Of a DNA stretch of 64,000 bases, positions 18,388 to 26,201 are shown piece after piece. Within the stretch, counting starts at the first letter, position 1. The number at the start of each line of letters is the position of its first letter. The notes under the pieces were generated by a model. It was not told where the DNA came from, made no database searches, and saw nothing but the letters and a program-made list of their open reading frames with translations. A program made the position numbers and the translations under genes. The DNA lies in contig NZ_DYXC01000072.1 of assembly GCF_020742345.1 (NCBI RefSeq), positions 62,001 through 126,000 of the forward strand, given 5' to 3'. This DNA comes from Enteractinococcus helveticum (GTDB lineage: Bacteria; Actinomycetota; Actinomycetes; Actinomycetales; Micrococcaceae).

Positions 18388-19754
18388 TCTTTGTGCAGGT
18401 TTTCCTGCACAACCTTCCAAGATATGGGCTGAGTATCGTCGTCCTCTGCAGTAGGTTGGGGACCATCATGACGAACGATCTCCCCATCATCAGTTAACGA
18501 ATGGACAACCAGTTCAGCTCCATCGTCCTGGCCATCAGTATTCGGGGAGTCTTCGTCGGGCTCCATCTGGTCGTCATCATCGGTATCAGCTGCCTCGTTG
18601 TCCTCCGGAATCTGGTCAACATCAGCGGCGGTATCTTGTGTTTCAGTTGCCTCAACGGCATTGTCAGGCTGCACATCATCAGAGTCGTCGTGCTCTTCTT
18701 CCCCGACGGTATCGACCGGCGCGGACTCGGACGGAGCTGCTGACTCGATGCCAGAGTCGCCTTCGTCACCGATCCCTATCGGCTCTGCAATGGCAACCGG
18801 CTCCCAAAATTGCTGACCAATATCGTGACCACCGGTGTGGTCGATATCAGCGGCCAAATCTTTCAGCATTGACTGGGCCTCTGCGATGGCTTCGTCGTCA
18901 GAGGCATGGATGGCAGACATGAGATATTTACCCAAAGAGAATTCAGCAGCCAAAGCGGCACGACGCATCAGGTGCAGATCGACCTGATCTGCGGGCAGAT
19001 TCATATGTCGATGGTAGGACGAGATCACAGCATCCCGAAACTCGATGGACCCTGTCGAAGCAAGCCACATAAAATCACGGGACGGATCGCCAATATGCAG
19101 ATCGGTCCAAGCGGTAACTCCTACGGCTCGGTTCCGGTCAATCAACAGTGAAGTTTCATCAAAATCCCCGTGGACCACTCGGGGTACGAACGTCCACATC
19201 TGGCGTTCTTCAAAGGCATTTTCCCAGCGACGCAATAAGGCTGCTGGCACCTTGCCAGTGAGCGCCATTTGATCGAGCTCGGAGAGCATCCGTGCTCGTG
19301 ACTGTTCGGCTCCGTAGGCAGGTAAGTCGGCAGTTTCAACGACAGCACTTGGAAGTTTGTGAATTGCTGCAATGATCCGGCCGATATCATCAATAGTCTG
19401 TGTTTCAGCCCGGGTGATTGTCGCCAAATCAACCGGAGCACCGGGCATTTGGTGATAGATGAAGGTCCGTAGTCCATCAATCTGAACTGCACCGGCAACT
19501 GAAGGCACCCGGAACGGCAGGTGTGCCCTGATGGCAGGGGTAAACCCAGATAACACTTGAATCTCGGTCTCTAGGCGGAAAGCAGCCTGAGAGTGGCGAG
19601 GCGCACGTACGCGCCAGTGATTATTATCCGTATCGGTCACGATGGCTGAGTCAAAGGCACGCGGATCGTCAGGTGACGCGGCGGCTTGGACAATGTCAAG
19701 CCCCGGCATGGCGGCCGAGGCCAGTGCTGCTAGTTCCATGGCGGTACGTTTCAT
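18384..19754 (-). CDS. Aminoglycoside/macrolide phosphotransferase-like protein with acidic tail
   Basis: Kinase-fold protein of 456 residues. The first ~320 residues match the APH family: an N-lobe strand WRVRAPR, a hinge near FIYHQMPGAP, a catalytic loop HGDFDETS (195-202) and a metal-binding segment around GDPSRD (222-227). The usual APH catalytic loop ends in Asn (HGDxxxxN); here it is Ser. The last ~130 residues are strongly acidic and low-complexity, rich in Asp, Glu and Gln. The substrate cannot be named, and drug resistance should not be assumed. It lies between AdnB and NudC, where mycobacteria carry a potassium-channel gene. ATG at 19754 is chosen because it follows AAGGT and starts the conserved fold; the frame stays open to 19850. 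Confidence 0.75.
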   Translation of the reverse strand: MKRTAMELAALASAAMPGLDIVQAAASPDDPRAFDSAIVTDTDNNHWRVRAPRHSQAAFRLETEIQVLSGFTPAIRAHLPFRVPSVAGAVQIDGLRTFIYHQMPGAPVDLATITRAETQTIDDIGRIIAAIHKLPSAVVETADLPAYGAEQSRARMLSELDQMALTGKVPAALLRRWENAFEERQMWTFVPRVVHGDFDETSLLIDRNRAVGVTAWTDLHIGDPSRDFMWLASTGSIEFRDAVISSYHRHMNLPADQVDLHLMRRAALAAEFSLGKYLMSAIHASDDEAIAEAQSMLKDLAADIDHTGGHDIGQQFWEPVAIAEPIGIGDEGDSGIESAAPSESAPVDTVGEEEHDDSDDVQPDNAVEATETQDTAADVDQIPEDNEAADTDDDDQMEPDEDSPNTDGQDDGAELVVHSLTDDGEIVRHDGPQPTAEDDDTQPISWKVVQENLHKD

Positions 19755-19842
19755 CACATCTACCTTACGCGGGATCGCACACGGTTGGTGTGCACAGCAA
19801 TGGTGAGTCGAAAAACTTCGATTGCCGACTAAGCTGGAAGCC

Positions 19843-20847
19843 ATGGACATGCTCCCCGCTCTTGGACGATTGCCCCTAGCCCGTGACGATGTGGATCGGG
19901 GTACTGAACTTCGTGATGACGAGACCTTATTGTCTCAGCTGTGGGAACGTCCCAATACCCGAGTTCTATGGTTGCACGGTCGAACAGCCCCAGTCTTCTC
20001 GGGCCAGATTGTGCTTGCAGCACCCGAGGGTGATCTTCCTGACGACGCAGTGTATCTGGGACGTTCGGCTCATCACCGGTCTCAACACAGTCAATTCGTT
20101 GAACCCGCTGCAGAACATGTCGAAATTATCTTACTGGTCGCTAATTCAGACACTGCTGCACCAACACTCAAAGACCCAGAGATCGGTGGTGTCAGCGTTG
20201 AACACCCCGAGTACGTCGAATGGCTTGGGGTCTTCGACATCGCCGCCGGGCTCGATGATCGAGACATCGGTATTTTTGTGTCTGCTGTGGCCATAGCGAA
20301 CTGGCATAAGGTCAATAAATACTGTCCACGCTGCGGAGCAAAGACCCAATATAAATCTTCAGGTTGGGTGCAGGTATGCCCAGAAGATGGTTCCGAACAC
20401 TTCCCACGAACCGATCCCGCCGTCATCATGTTGATTACCGACCCCCAAGACCGCGCCATGCTAGGCAATAATAAAGCGTGGGGAGATAAACGCTATTCCG
20501 CTTTAGCTGGCTTCGTAGAGCCCGGAGAATCATTAGAAGCTGCCGTCAAGCGTGAAGTGTATGAAGAATCTCAGGTCGTTGTAGAAGGTGTGAAATACAT
20601 GGGCTCTCAACCATGGCCCTTTCCACAATCCTTAATGCTGGGATTCATTGGCTATACCAGCCATCCCGAGCAGGCCTTAGCCGATAAGGAAGAAATAGCA
20701 GAAGTGCGATGGTTTACTCGTGATGAATTACGCGACCAGGTTGAAAACGGCCGGATGTTCATTCCCGGTGCCTCCTCGATCGCCCACCACCTGCTGAGCC
20801 ACTGGTACGGTGGACCCTTGCCACAACCTAGAACTTTAGAGAATTAG
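19843..20847 (+). CDS. nudC: NAD(+) diphosphatase / RNA decapping Nudix hydrolase NudC
   Basis: Hydrolyses NAD(H) to NMN and AMP and, in studied homologues, removes NAD caps from RNA. About 334 residues. A zinc-ribbon region starts YCPRCGAK. The Nudix box GFVEPGESLEAAVKREVYEESQ spans the metal-binding helix, and the NudC-specific SQPWPFPQS motif follows it. The third Cys (QVCPEDG) is present, but the expected fourth Cys is not, so zinc binding may be lost or use another residue, as in other actinobacterial NudC proteins. Start ATG 19843 or 19849; the latter has better spacing from GGAAG. It is followed one base later by uvrD2. Confidence 0.93.
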   Translation: MDMLPALGRLPLARDDVDRGTELRDDETLLSQLWERPNTRVLWLHGRTAPVFSGQIVLAAPEGDLPDDAVYLGRSAHHRSQHSQFVEPAAEHVEIILLVANSDTAAPTLKDPEIGGVSVEHPEYVEWLGVFDIAAGLDDRDIGIFVSAVAIANWHKVNKYCPRCGAKTQYKSSGWVQVCPEDGSEHFPRTDPAVIMLITDPQDRAMLGNNKAWGDKRYSALAGFVEPGESLEAAVKREVYEESQVVVEGVKYMGSQPWPFPQSLMLGFIGYTSHPEQALADKEEIAEVRWFTRDELRDQVENGRMFIPGASSIAHHLLSHWYGGPLPQPRTLEN

Positions 20848-20848
20848 A

Positions 20849-22942
20849 TTGCAGACTCCAGAAGACATCCTCGCCGGCCTAGACACTGAACAGCGGCAGG
20901 CAGCCACCGCGTTACGTGGCCCGGTCCGAATCCTTGCCGGTGCGGGGACCGGTAAGACACGGGCCATCACCCACCGGATTGCTTACGGGGTAGCCACGGG
21001 TGTCTACAACCCGTACAACATACTTGCCGTGACCTTCACTGCAAGGGCTGCCGCAGAAATGCGCTCGCGACTCCGGGATCTGGGCGCCCATGGAGTTCAG
21101 GCTAGGACTTTTCACGCCGCAGCTCTGAGCCAGTTACAGTACTTCTGGCAGCATGCTGTCGGCGGTGATATGCCTCGGCTGGTCGACTATAAAACCAACC
21201 TCATTATTGAAGCGGCCCAACGGTTACGGATGAGCACCGATAAAGCCACCATTCGAGACCTCGCCGGCGAAATCGAATGGGCAAAATTCAATATGTTGAC
21301 GCCGCAAACGTATCACCAACAATCAACACATCGCACCATGCCAGCCGGTTGGGACGTGATCGCGGTAACCCGATTATTTCAAGCCTACGAGGATCTGAAA
21401 TCCGATCGGGGCCTAATTGATTTTGAAGATGTTCTGTTGATCATGGTGGGTATCTTAGAATCTGAACCTCGTATTGCCGCTGCGGTTCGTAAGCAATACC
21501 GAATCTTTTTGGTGGATGAATTTCAAGACGTCTCCCCATTGCAATACCGATTGCTAAAAGCCTGGCTGGGCGATCGTGATGACGTATGTGTCGTAGGAGA
21601 TACCTCGCAAACTATCTACTCCTTTACCGGAGCTACGGCAGATTACTTACTGGACTTCGGGCAGGAATTTCCCAACGCGACTCAGATCAAACTCATCCGA
21701 GATTATCGTTCCACTCCACAGATCGTAGATTTAGCTAATCGGTTACTATTGGAACGCACTAAAGCCCACCGGCCCGGCATGCCGCGATGGCCTGAACCCT
21801 TGGAATTGTTGTCACAACGTGATCCGGGCCCAGCTCCTGTGTTTGCAGAATGCACCCATGAGCAAGCTGAAGCTGAATGGGTCACTGAACAGATTCAGCA
21901 GCTGTTAGCTGCTGGCCATAAAGGCTCGGATATCGCCATCTTATTTCGTACGAATGCGCAGTCGGCAACCTTTGAGCAAGTGCTGAGTGATGCTGGAGTT
22001 TCGTATCAAGTGCGCGGTGCTGAACGCTTTTTCAACCGGAGAGAAGTCCGTGATGGTATCTTGCAACTCCGCGCAGCGGCAAAATCTGCTGAGGGAGTGG
22101 CCGGACGTGACGTGGTGGCTCGCATCAAAGATGTGTTGGCATCCTTGGGGTATACGCCGGCGGCTCCGCAGCAGTCGGGAGCGGTACGTGAACGTTGGGA
22201 GTCCCTCAATGCCATCGTGAACCTTGCCGAAGATCTGGCCGAAGCACGAGGCGACAATCTCACCTTAGATGTAGTCGTTGCTGAGCTCGATGAACGCGCT
22301 TCCCACCAGCATGCTCCTGTCATGGACGGCGTGACGCTGGCATCGATTCACTCAGCCAAGGGGCTGGAATGGGACTCGGTATTTCTTGTCGGACTGACTG
22401 AGGGACTCATGCCGATTAGCTTTGCTACGGATGACAAGAACATTGACGAAGAACGTCGATTATTTTATGTGGGTATTACCCGTGCAAAAACACGGTTGTA
22501 TTTGTCCTGGTCGCTCTCCCGGTCTGCAGGAGGCCGGGCAAGCCGTCGTCCTTCACGATTCCTCCAGGCGATTAGAACGTCTACGATGCAGCAGTCATCA
22601 GGTACAGCAGCCGAGCGTCGCAAGCGCGTCCGGGGAACAAGAGTCGCGAAATGTCGTACCTGTGGGACCGTCTTATCGAACGGTGCTGAACGCAAAATCG
22701 GACGGTGTGAGAACTGTCCGCCCACGTACGATCAAGATGTTTTCGACAAACTTGTTGATTGGCGCAAAGCGGTTTCCTCCGAAGATAAAGTACCGGCATT
22801 TGTTGTCTTCACTGATGCCACATTGGTGGCGATCGCTGAAAAGATGCCCACTGATTTACAACAACTTCGACAGCTTCCGGGCATCGGCCCCAAAAAACTG
22901 GAACGTTATGGCACCGATGTGCTGGCAATTTTAGGTTCGTGA
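20849..22942 (+). CDS. uvrD2: ATP-dependent DNA helicase UvrD2
   Basis: Superfamily-1 3'-5' helicase of 697 residues. The motor has Walker A GAGTGKT (about 30-36), motif II LVDEFQDVSPLQ, motif III GDTSQTIYSFTGA, motif V SIHSAKGLEWD and motif VI VGITRAKTRL. After the motor come four Cys (CRTC and CENC), then a C-terminal HRDC domain (LRQLPGIGPKKLERYG). A tetracysteine plus HRDC tail is diagnostic of actinobacterial UvrD2 (Rv3198c type). The TTG start sits one base after the nudC stop. The 3' end overlaps the convergent ThiF-like gene by 37 bases. Confidence 0.93.
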   Translation: MQTPEDILAGLDTEQRQAATALRGPVRILAGAGTGKTRAITHRIAYGVATGVYNPYNILAVTFTARAAAEMRSRLRDLGAHGVQARTFHAAALSQLQYFWQHAVGGDMPRLVDYKTNLIIEAAQRLRMSTDKATIRDLAGEIEWAKFNMLTPQTYHQQSTHRTMPAGWDVIAVTRLFQAYEDLKSDRGLIDFEDVLLIMVGILESEPRIAAAVRKQYRIFLVDEFQDVSPLQYRLLKAWLGDRDDVCVVGDTSQTIYSFTGATADYLLDFGQEFPNATQIKLIRDYRSTPQIVDLANRLLLERTKAHRPGMPRWPEPLELLSQRDPGPAPVFAECTHEQAEAEWVTEQIQQLLAAGHKGSDIAILFRTNAQSATFEQVLSDAGVSYQVRGAERFFNRREVRDGILQLRAAAKSAEGVAGRDVVARIKDVLASLGYTPAAPQQSGAVRERWESLNAIVNLAEDLAEARGDNLTLDVVVAELDERASHQHAPVMDGVTLASIHSAKGLEWDSVFLVGLTEGLMPISFATDDKNIDEERRLFYVGITRAKTRLYLSWSLSRSAGGRASRRPSRFLQAIRTSTMQQSSGTAAERRKRVRGTRVAKCRTCGTVLSNGAERKIGRCENCPPTYDQDVFDKLVDWRKAVSSEDKVPAFVVFTDATLVAIAEKMPTDLQQLRQLPGIGPKKLERYGTDVLAILGS

Positions 22943-24018
22943 AGTGCGGCGCAACATCCTCTCAGCGGCTCAATTGTAAAGGTCTGCACCCATCCATGGG
23001 CTAGATGTACTCGAGTGAATGTGTTGAGGCGTAACCCAGGGACCAGACCGTATTTCGTTTTGGGTACTTGGTGGCGTAAATGCTGAGAATCAACCATGGT
23101 TAGGACGTCTGTCGCTATGAGTCCGGCAACAAGGTGTGCTCCGGCAACGGTCTCAATACCACCGCGATTCTCATAGAGCGCATTGGCACGTTGTGCACGT
23201 AGCGCATTCGAACTGGCATCGTCTAAACACAGCGGACAAGCTGTGGCTTGTGGAACTACCCAGGGGCCAATGTCGATTTCGTCGTCCCGAATAACTACGG
23301 CAAGATATGGGTGTCGCTGCTGTTTTGCCTGGGCAATCGTTTCGGTGTGGGCTGCGCCTAATGTGATATGCACCGTTGCCAACGTTGAGAGTTCTGGCTG
23401 TTTCAACCAACCGGTAGGGTGAACTACTGGGCGTTGAAGTTTCGGGTTACTGGCGGTTGTCACAGCTAAAGAACGCACCTGTCCGATGTCTTCTTCCGCA
23501 AGCCCGGTGCCGATATCTGCCGAGGTTACTCGTGCCGAGTCCCAAACATTGAGGTGGCCAATGCCAGCATCCCGCAATATTTTTGTCAGCGCCGTGCCAG
23601 TTCGTCCTAGTCCAAAGATCTGCAAGGATGCACCGTAGCGTTGGGCTTGAAACTGTTGCCGGTCTTGTGCTGCCAAGCCGTGTAATTTGCCCCGGGAAAA
23701 TACGGGAGTGACACATCGTAAGCTTGCCAGACTACCTCGATGATCTGGGTCTTGGCTTCGGATAAAGAACTCCTCAGTTGGTGTTGAGACCAGGACGGGA
23801 CGTAGTCTTGTAAGGAGCACGTGACAATCAAATTCCGGGACCTGACATTGCTGGGCCGTATGATATTCGTATCCGTCAATAATGCCGATGCGTAATGCTT
23901 CGATGAAATCAGCCACGGGTTTGGTCACCCCGGTGAGCTCTAAGGCGCGAAAACCTGATCCGAGTTGAACATGGCTCTCCGACACGTAGGTGATTGACAG
24001 GCCAGGATTGATTTGCAT
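22906..24018 (-). CDS. ThiF/E1-like protein (degenerate adenylyltransferase, cyclodehydratase-partner type)
   Basis: Protein of 370 residues. An N-terminal region of about 130 residues resembles a leader-peptide-binding module but has no clear motif. It is followed by an E1/ThiF Rossmann fold with GLGRTG (about 138-143) and an acidic residue ending the second strand (NVWD). The adenylating Asn-x-x-Arg-Gln motif of true ThiF/MoeB is absent. Instead the segment reads like VTSADIG...EDIGQVRS, a pattern I associate with the inactive E1-like partners of azoline cyclodehydratases. CPLC is a possible zinc pair. A GAGGAG site precedes ATG 24018. No cyclodehydratase (YcaO) or precursor peptide is visible nearby. 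Confidence 0.7.
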   Translation of the reverse strand: MQINPGLSITYVSESHVQLGSGFRALELTGVTKPVADFIEALRIGIIDGYEYHTAQQCQVPEFDCHVLLTRLRPVLVSTPTEEFFIRSQDPDHRGSLASLRCVTPVFSRGKLHGLAAQDRQQFQAQRYGASLQIFGLGRTGTALTKILRDAGIGHLNVWDSARVTSADIGTGLAEEDIGQVRSLAVTTASNPKLQRPVVHPTGWLKQPELSTLATVHITLGAAHTETIAQAKQQRHPYLAVVIRDDEIDIGPWVVPQATACPLCLDDASSNALRAQRANALYENRGGIETVAGAHLVAGLIATDVLTMVDSQHLRHQVPKTKYGLVPGLRLNTFTRVHLAHGWVQTFTIEPLRGCCAALHEPKIASTSVP

Positions 24019-24081
24019 GGTGACTCCTCAGCGTTGCAGGGTGTTACCATGATGTGCCACCGGTGGACATTCTTGAGTGGG

Positions 24082-24119
24082 TTTTCCACAATATTGATTG
24101 GATACAAGTGATATCCACA
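24082..24119. promoter_or_regulatory. Two near-consensus DnaA-box nonamers
   Basis: TTTTCCACA (24082-24090) and ATATCCACA (24111-24119) each match TTATCCACA at 8 of 9 positions. They lie 29 bp apart in the divergent region between the ThiF-like and metallopeptidase genes. Function unproven. Confidence 0.3.
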
Positions 24120-24162
24120 TCGAAACACTGCTGTGGCCCGAGGGCCGTATCAGTGCTGCAGT

Positions 24163-24786
24163 ATGAAGGGCATGAACACAATTTCAACTTTAGTACGTGA
24201 GAATATCCAGCAGTTGTCCGGCGGTCGCATCGCGTCCGTGGTGGAAATTGACGGGGAGCCCATTCGTTTAATTGCGTCATCGCGCCGTCGGAAGACGATT
24301 TCTGCCTCGGTACGAGACGGAATGATTCAGCTGTCTGTGCCGATGACCATGAAAGACTCCGAGATCGTGAGTTCTGCCCGCAGTTTAATAGCAAAAATTA
24401 AGGCACGGCAACGCCGCAGCAACCGTTTTCAATCAAACCCGGAGCTGTTTGCGCGAGCTGTCTACTTAGCTCGAGTCTGGCTCCAGGCAGAAGTCCATCC
24501 CACATCGGTGGTTTGGTCCGATAGACAAACAACGCTGTGGGGTTCATGCACAGCGACCACCGGCGCAATACGGATTTCGACCATGCTTCGCGGTATGCCC
24601 CAGTGGGTCATTGACGGGGTATTGGTCCACGAATTGGCACATTTAAAATACGCCGGCCACGGCCAGGAATTTCAGGATTTTACTCGCCGCTATCCTAAAA
24701 TGGCCGAAGCCGACGCCTTTTTAGACGGAGTTGCATTTGCTCAACGCCGTGGTGACGATACGCCGTTTCCAAATGCCTACGACTAG
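24163..24786 (+). CDS. YgjP-type (DUF45, M48-like) metallopeptidase
   Basis: Small zinc-peptidase-fold protein of about 207 residues. The C-terminal half holds HELAHLKYAGHGQEF, an HExxH motif plus a third His seven residues later, the normal zinc ligands. WGSCTATTGAIRIS before it is the conserved WGSC strand of the YgjP/WLM family. Substrates are unknown. The start is uncertain: ATG 24163 and 24172 are both possible, neither with a strong ribosome site; the frame opens at 24133. It is divergent from the ThiF-like gene and overlaps the convergent Rv3195-like gene by 4 bases. Confidence 0.82.
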   Translation: MKGMNTISTLVRENIQQLSGGRIASVVEIDGEPIRLIASSRRRKTISASVRDGMIQLSVPMTMKDSEIVSSARSLIAKIKARQRRSNRFQSNPELFARAVYLARVWLQAEVHPTSVVWSDRQTTLWGSCTATTGAIRISTMLRGMPQWVIDGVLVHELAHLKYAGHGQEFQDFTRRYPKMAEADAFLDGVAFAQRRGDDTPFPNAYD

Positions 24787-26156
24787 TTATCGTCGAAGCC
24801 ACCCTCGAGCAATTTCTTCAAGTCATCATCGAGACTGGCAGACTGCTCGTCAGCAGTTTCACGTCGTTTAATGTAGCCCTCTGGATCATCAAGGTCTTCG
24901 TCTGTTGGCAACCACAGCTGTGATTCCCAAATTGCGTCGCGGTACTTTACCCCTTCGGCTTCTTGGATGGTTGTCCAGAGTTTCGTAGCGTCGTGGAGAC
25001 GGCGTGGCCGAAGATCCAGTCCAACTAACGAGCCAAACGCGTGTTCGGCAGGTCCACCCGCTGCGCGACGACGGTTGATCATCTCGCGCAATGCTTCAGC
25101 TGATTCAAGTGGCTTGGCGGCTTCTGTCACAACCACATCCACCCAGCCTTCGATGAGGGCCAAGAGCGTTTCAAGTTGATCGATGGCAGCCTTTTGAGCC
25201 CCTTCGGGCTCGGGGATAAACATCGAACCAGAAAACATCTGATTCATGGATTCAGGATCCATAGGATCAAGCGTTTGGACGGCATCCTCGATAGCCGAGA
25301 CATCGATGCTGATACCGGCGGCATACTGTTGAACCATGGCCATCAAATCGCGAGCAAGCCATGGTGAGTTGGCAAATAACCGCATGCGAGCGGCTTCACG
25401 CAATGCCAGGTAGATGCGCACCTGATCTGCCTCAACCGATAGGCCGTCACCGAATTCTTCGATGTTAACTGGCAGCATGGCCATACGTTGTCCTGCGATT
25501 GGGAAGCCGGTGTCAGTACCGGATAGCACCTCTTGCGCTAGTTCACCAATGGCCTGGCCTAATTGGAGCCCAAACATCGACCCACCAAGGTTCTTCATCA
25601 TTGGTTGCATTTGACCAAATGCTGCTTGGAATTCTTCTGGAAGTTGTCCCGGCAGTTGTTCGGTCATTGCCCTGGTTAGCGCTTCGGATAAAGAAACCGC
25701 TACCGGTTCGGTCATTTCGCGCCAGTTTTCCATCGTGGCTTCGACCCATTCAGCGCGTGACCAGGCGACAATGGGCACATTAGCGGCTTCAATGGTCGTG
25801 GCATGATCGAGCCAGGCGTCGGCCACCCGTAAGGCGTCGTCAATTTCTTTGGCGGCAAAAGAGCCGACTGACGGATCTTGACCAGCAATGGATTGACGTG
25901 CCGTTTGTTTGGCCAGATCCCATTTCACCGGGCCATCGTCATCCGAGGATGCCATCATGGACTGGAACTGCGCCATGATGTTTTGCATCATCTGTGGATT
26001 CATCATTGAGGGATCAAATGGCATGCCGGAGGCACCAAACTGTTGCATGGCGCGTTGGATTTCTTCTGGGTCAGGAGCGTTGTCGCCGAACATGCGACGG
26101 AACATCTCCTCCATTGGATCTTGGTCATCACCGTTTGTTGGACCTTGGTTGCTCAT
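24783..26156 (-). CDS. Rv3195-like zinc-dependent metalloprotease-family protein (DUF2342/COG5282)
   Basis: Protein of 457 residues matching the actinobacterial COG5282/TIGR03624 family. It has a Met/Gln/Pro-rich N-terminal segment (about 1-70), a helical core, the LALIEGWVDVV helix (about 335-345) and the closing GLDLRPRRLHDATKLW motif. Family members are annotated as putative zinc proteases, but I see no HExxH, so enzymatic activity is uncertain. GGAG lies 5 bases before ATG. It follows the RND transporter gene by 45 bases on the same strand and may share its transcript. Confidence 0.8.
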   Translation of the reverse strand: MSNQGPTNGDDQDPMEEMFRRMFGDNAPDPEEIQRAMQQFGASGMPFDPSMMNPQMMQNIMAQFQSMMASSDDDGPVKWDLAKQTARQSIAGQDPSVGSFAAKEIDDALRVADAWLDHATTIEAANVPIVAWSRAEWVEATMENWREMTEPVAVSLSEALTRAMTEQLPGQLPEEFQAAFGQMQPMMKNLGGSMFGLQLGQAIGELAQEVLSGTDTGFPIAGQRMAMLPVNIEEFGDGLSVEADQVRIYLALREAARMRLFANSPWLARDLMAMVQQYAAGISIDVSAIEDAVQTLDPMDPESMNQMFSGSMFIPEPEGAQKAAIDQLETLLALIEGWVDVVVTEAAKPLESAEALREMINRRRAAGGPAEHAFGSLVGLDLRPRRLHDATKLWTTIQEAEGVKYRDAIWESQLWLPTDEDLDDPEGYIKRRETADEQSASLDDDLKKLLEGGFDDN

Positions 26157-26201
26157 AACACTCCACGTTACTGTAGCGACGGGTTGAAAAAATAGCCTTT
26201 G

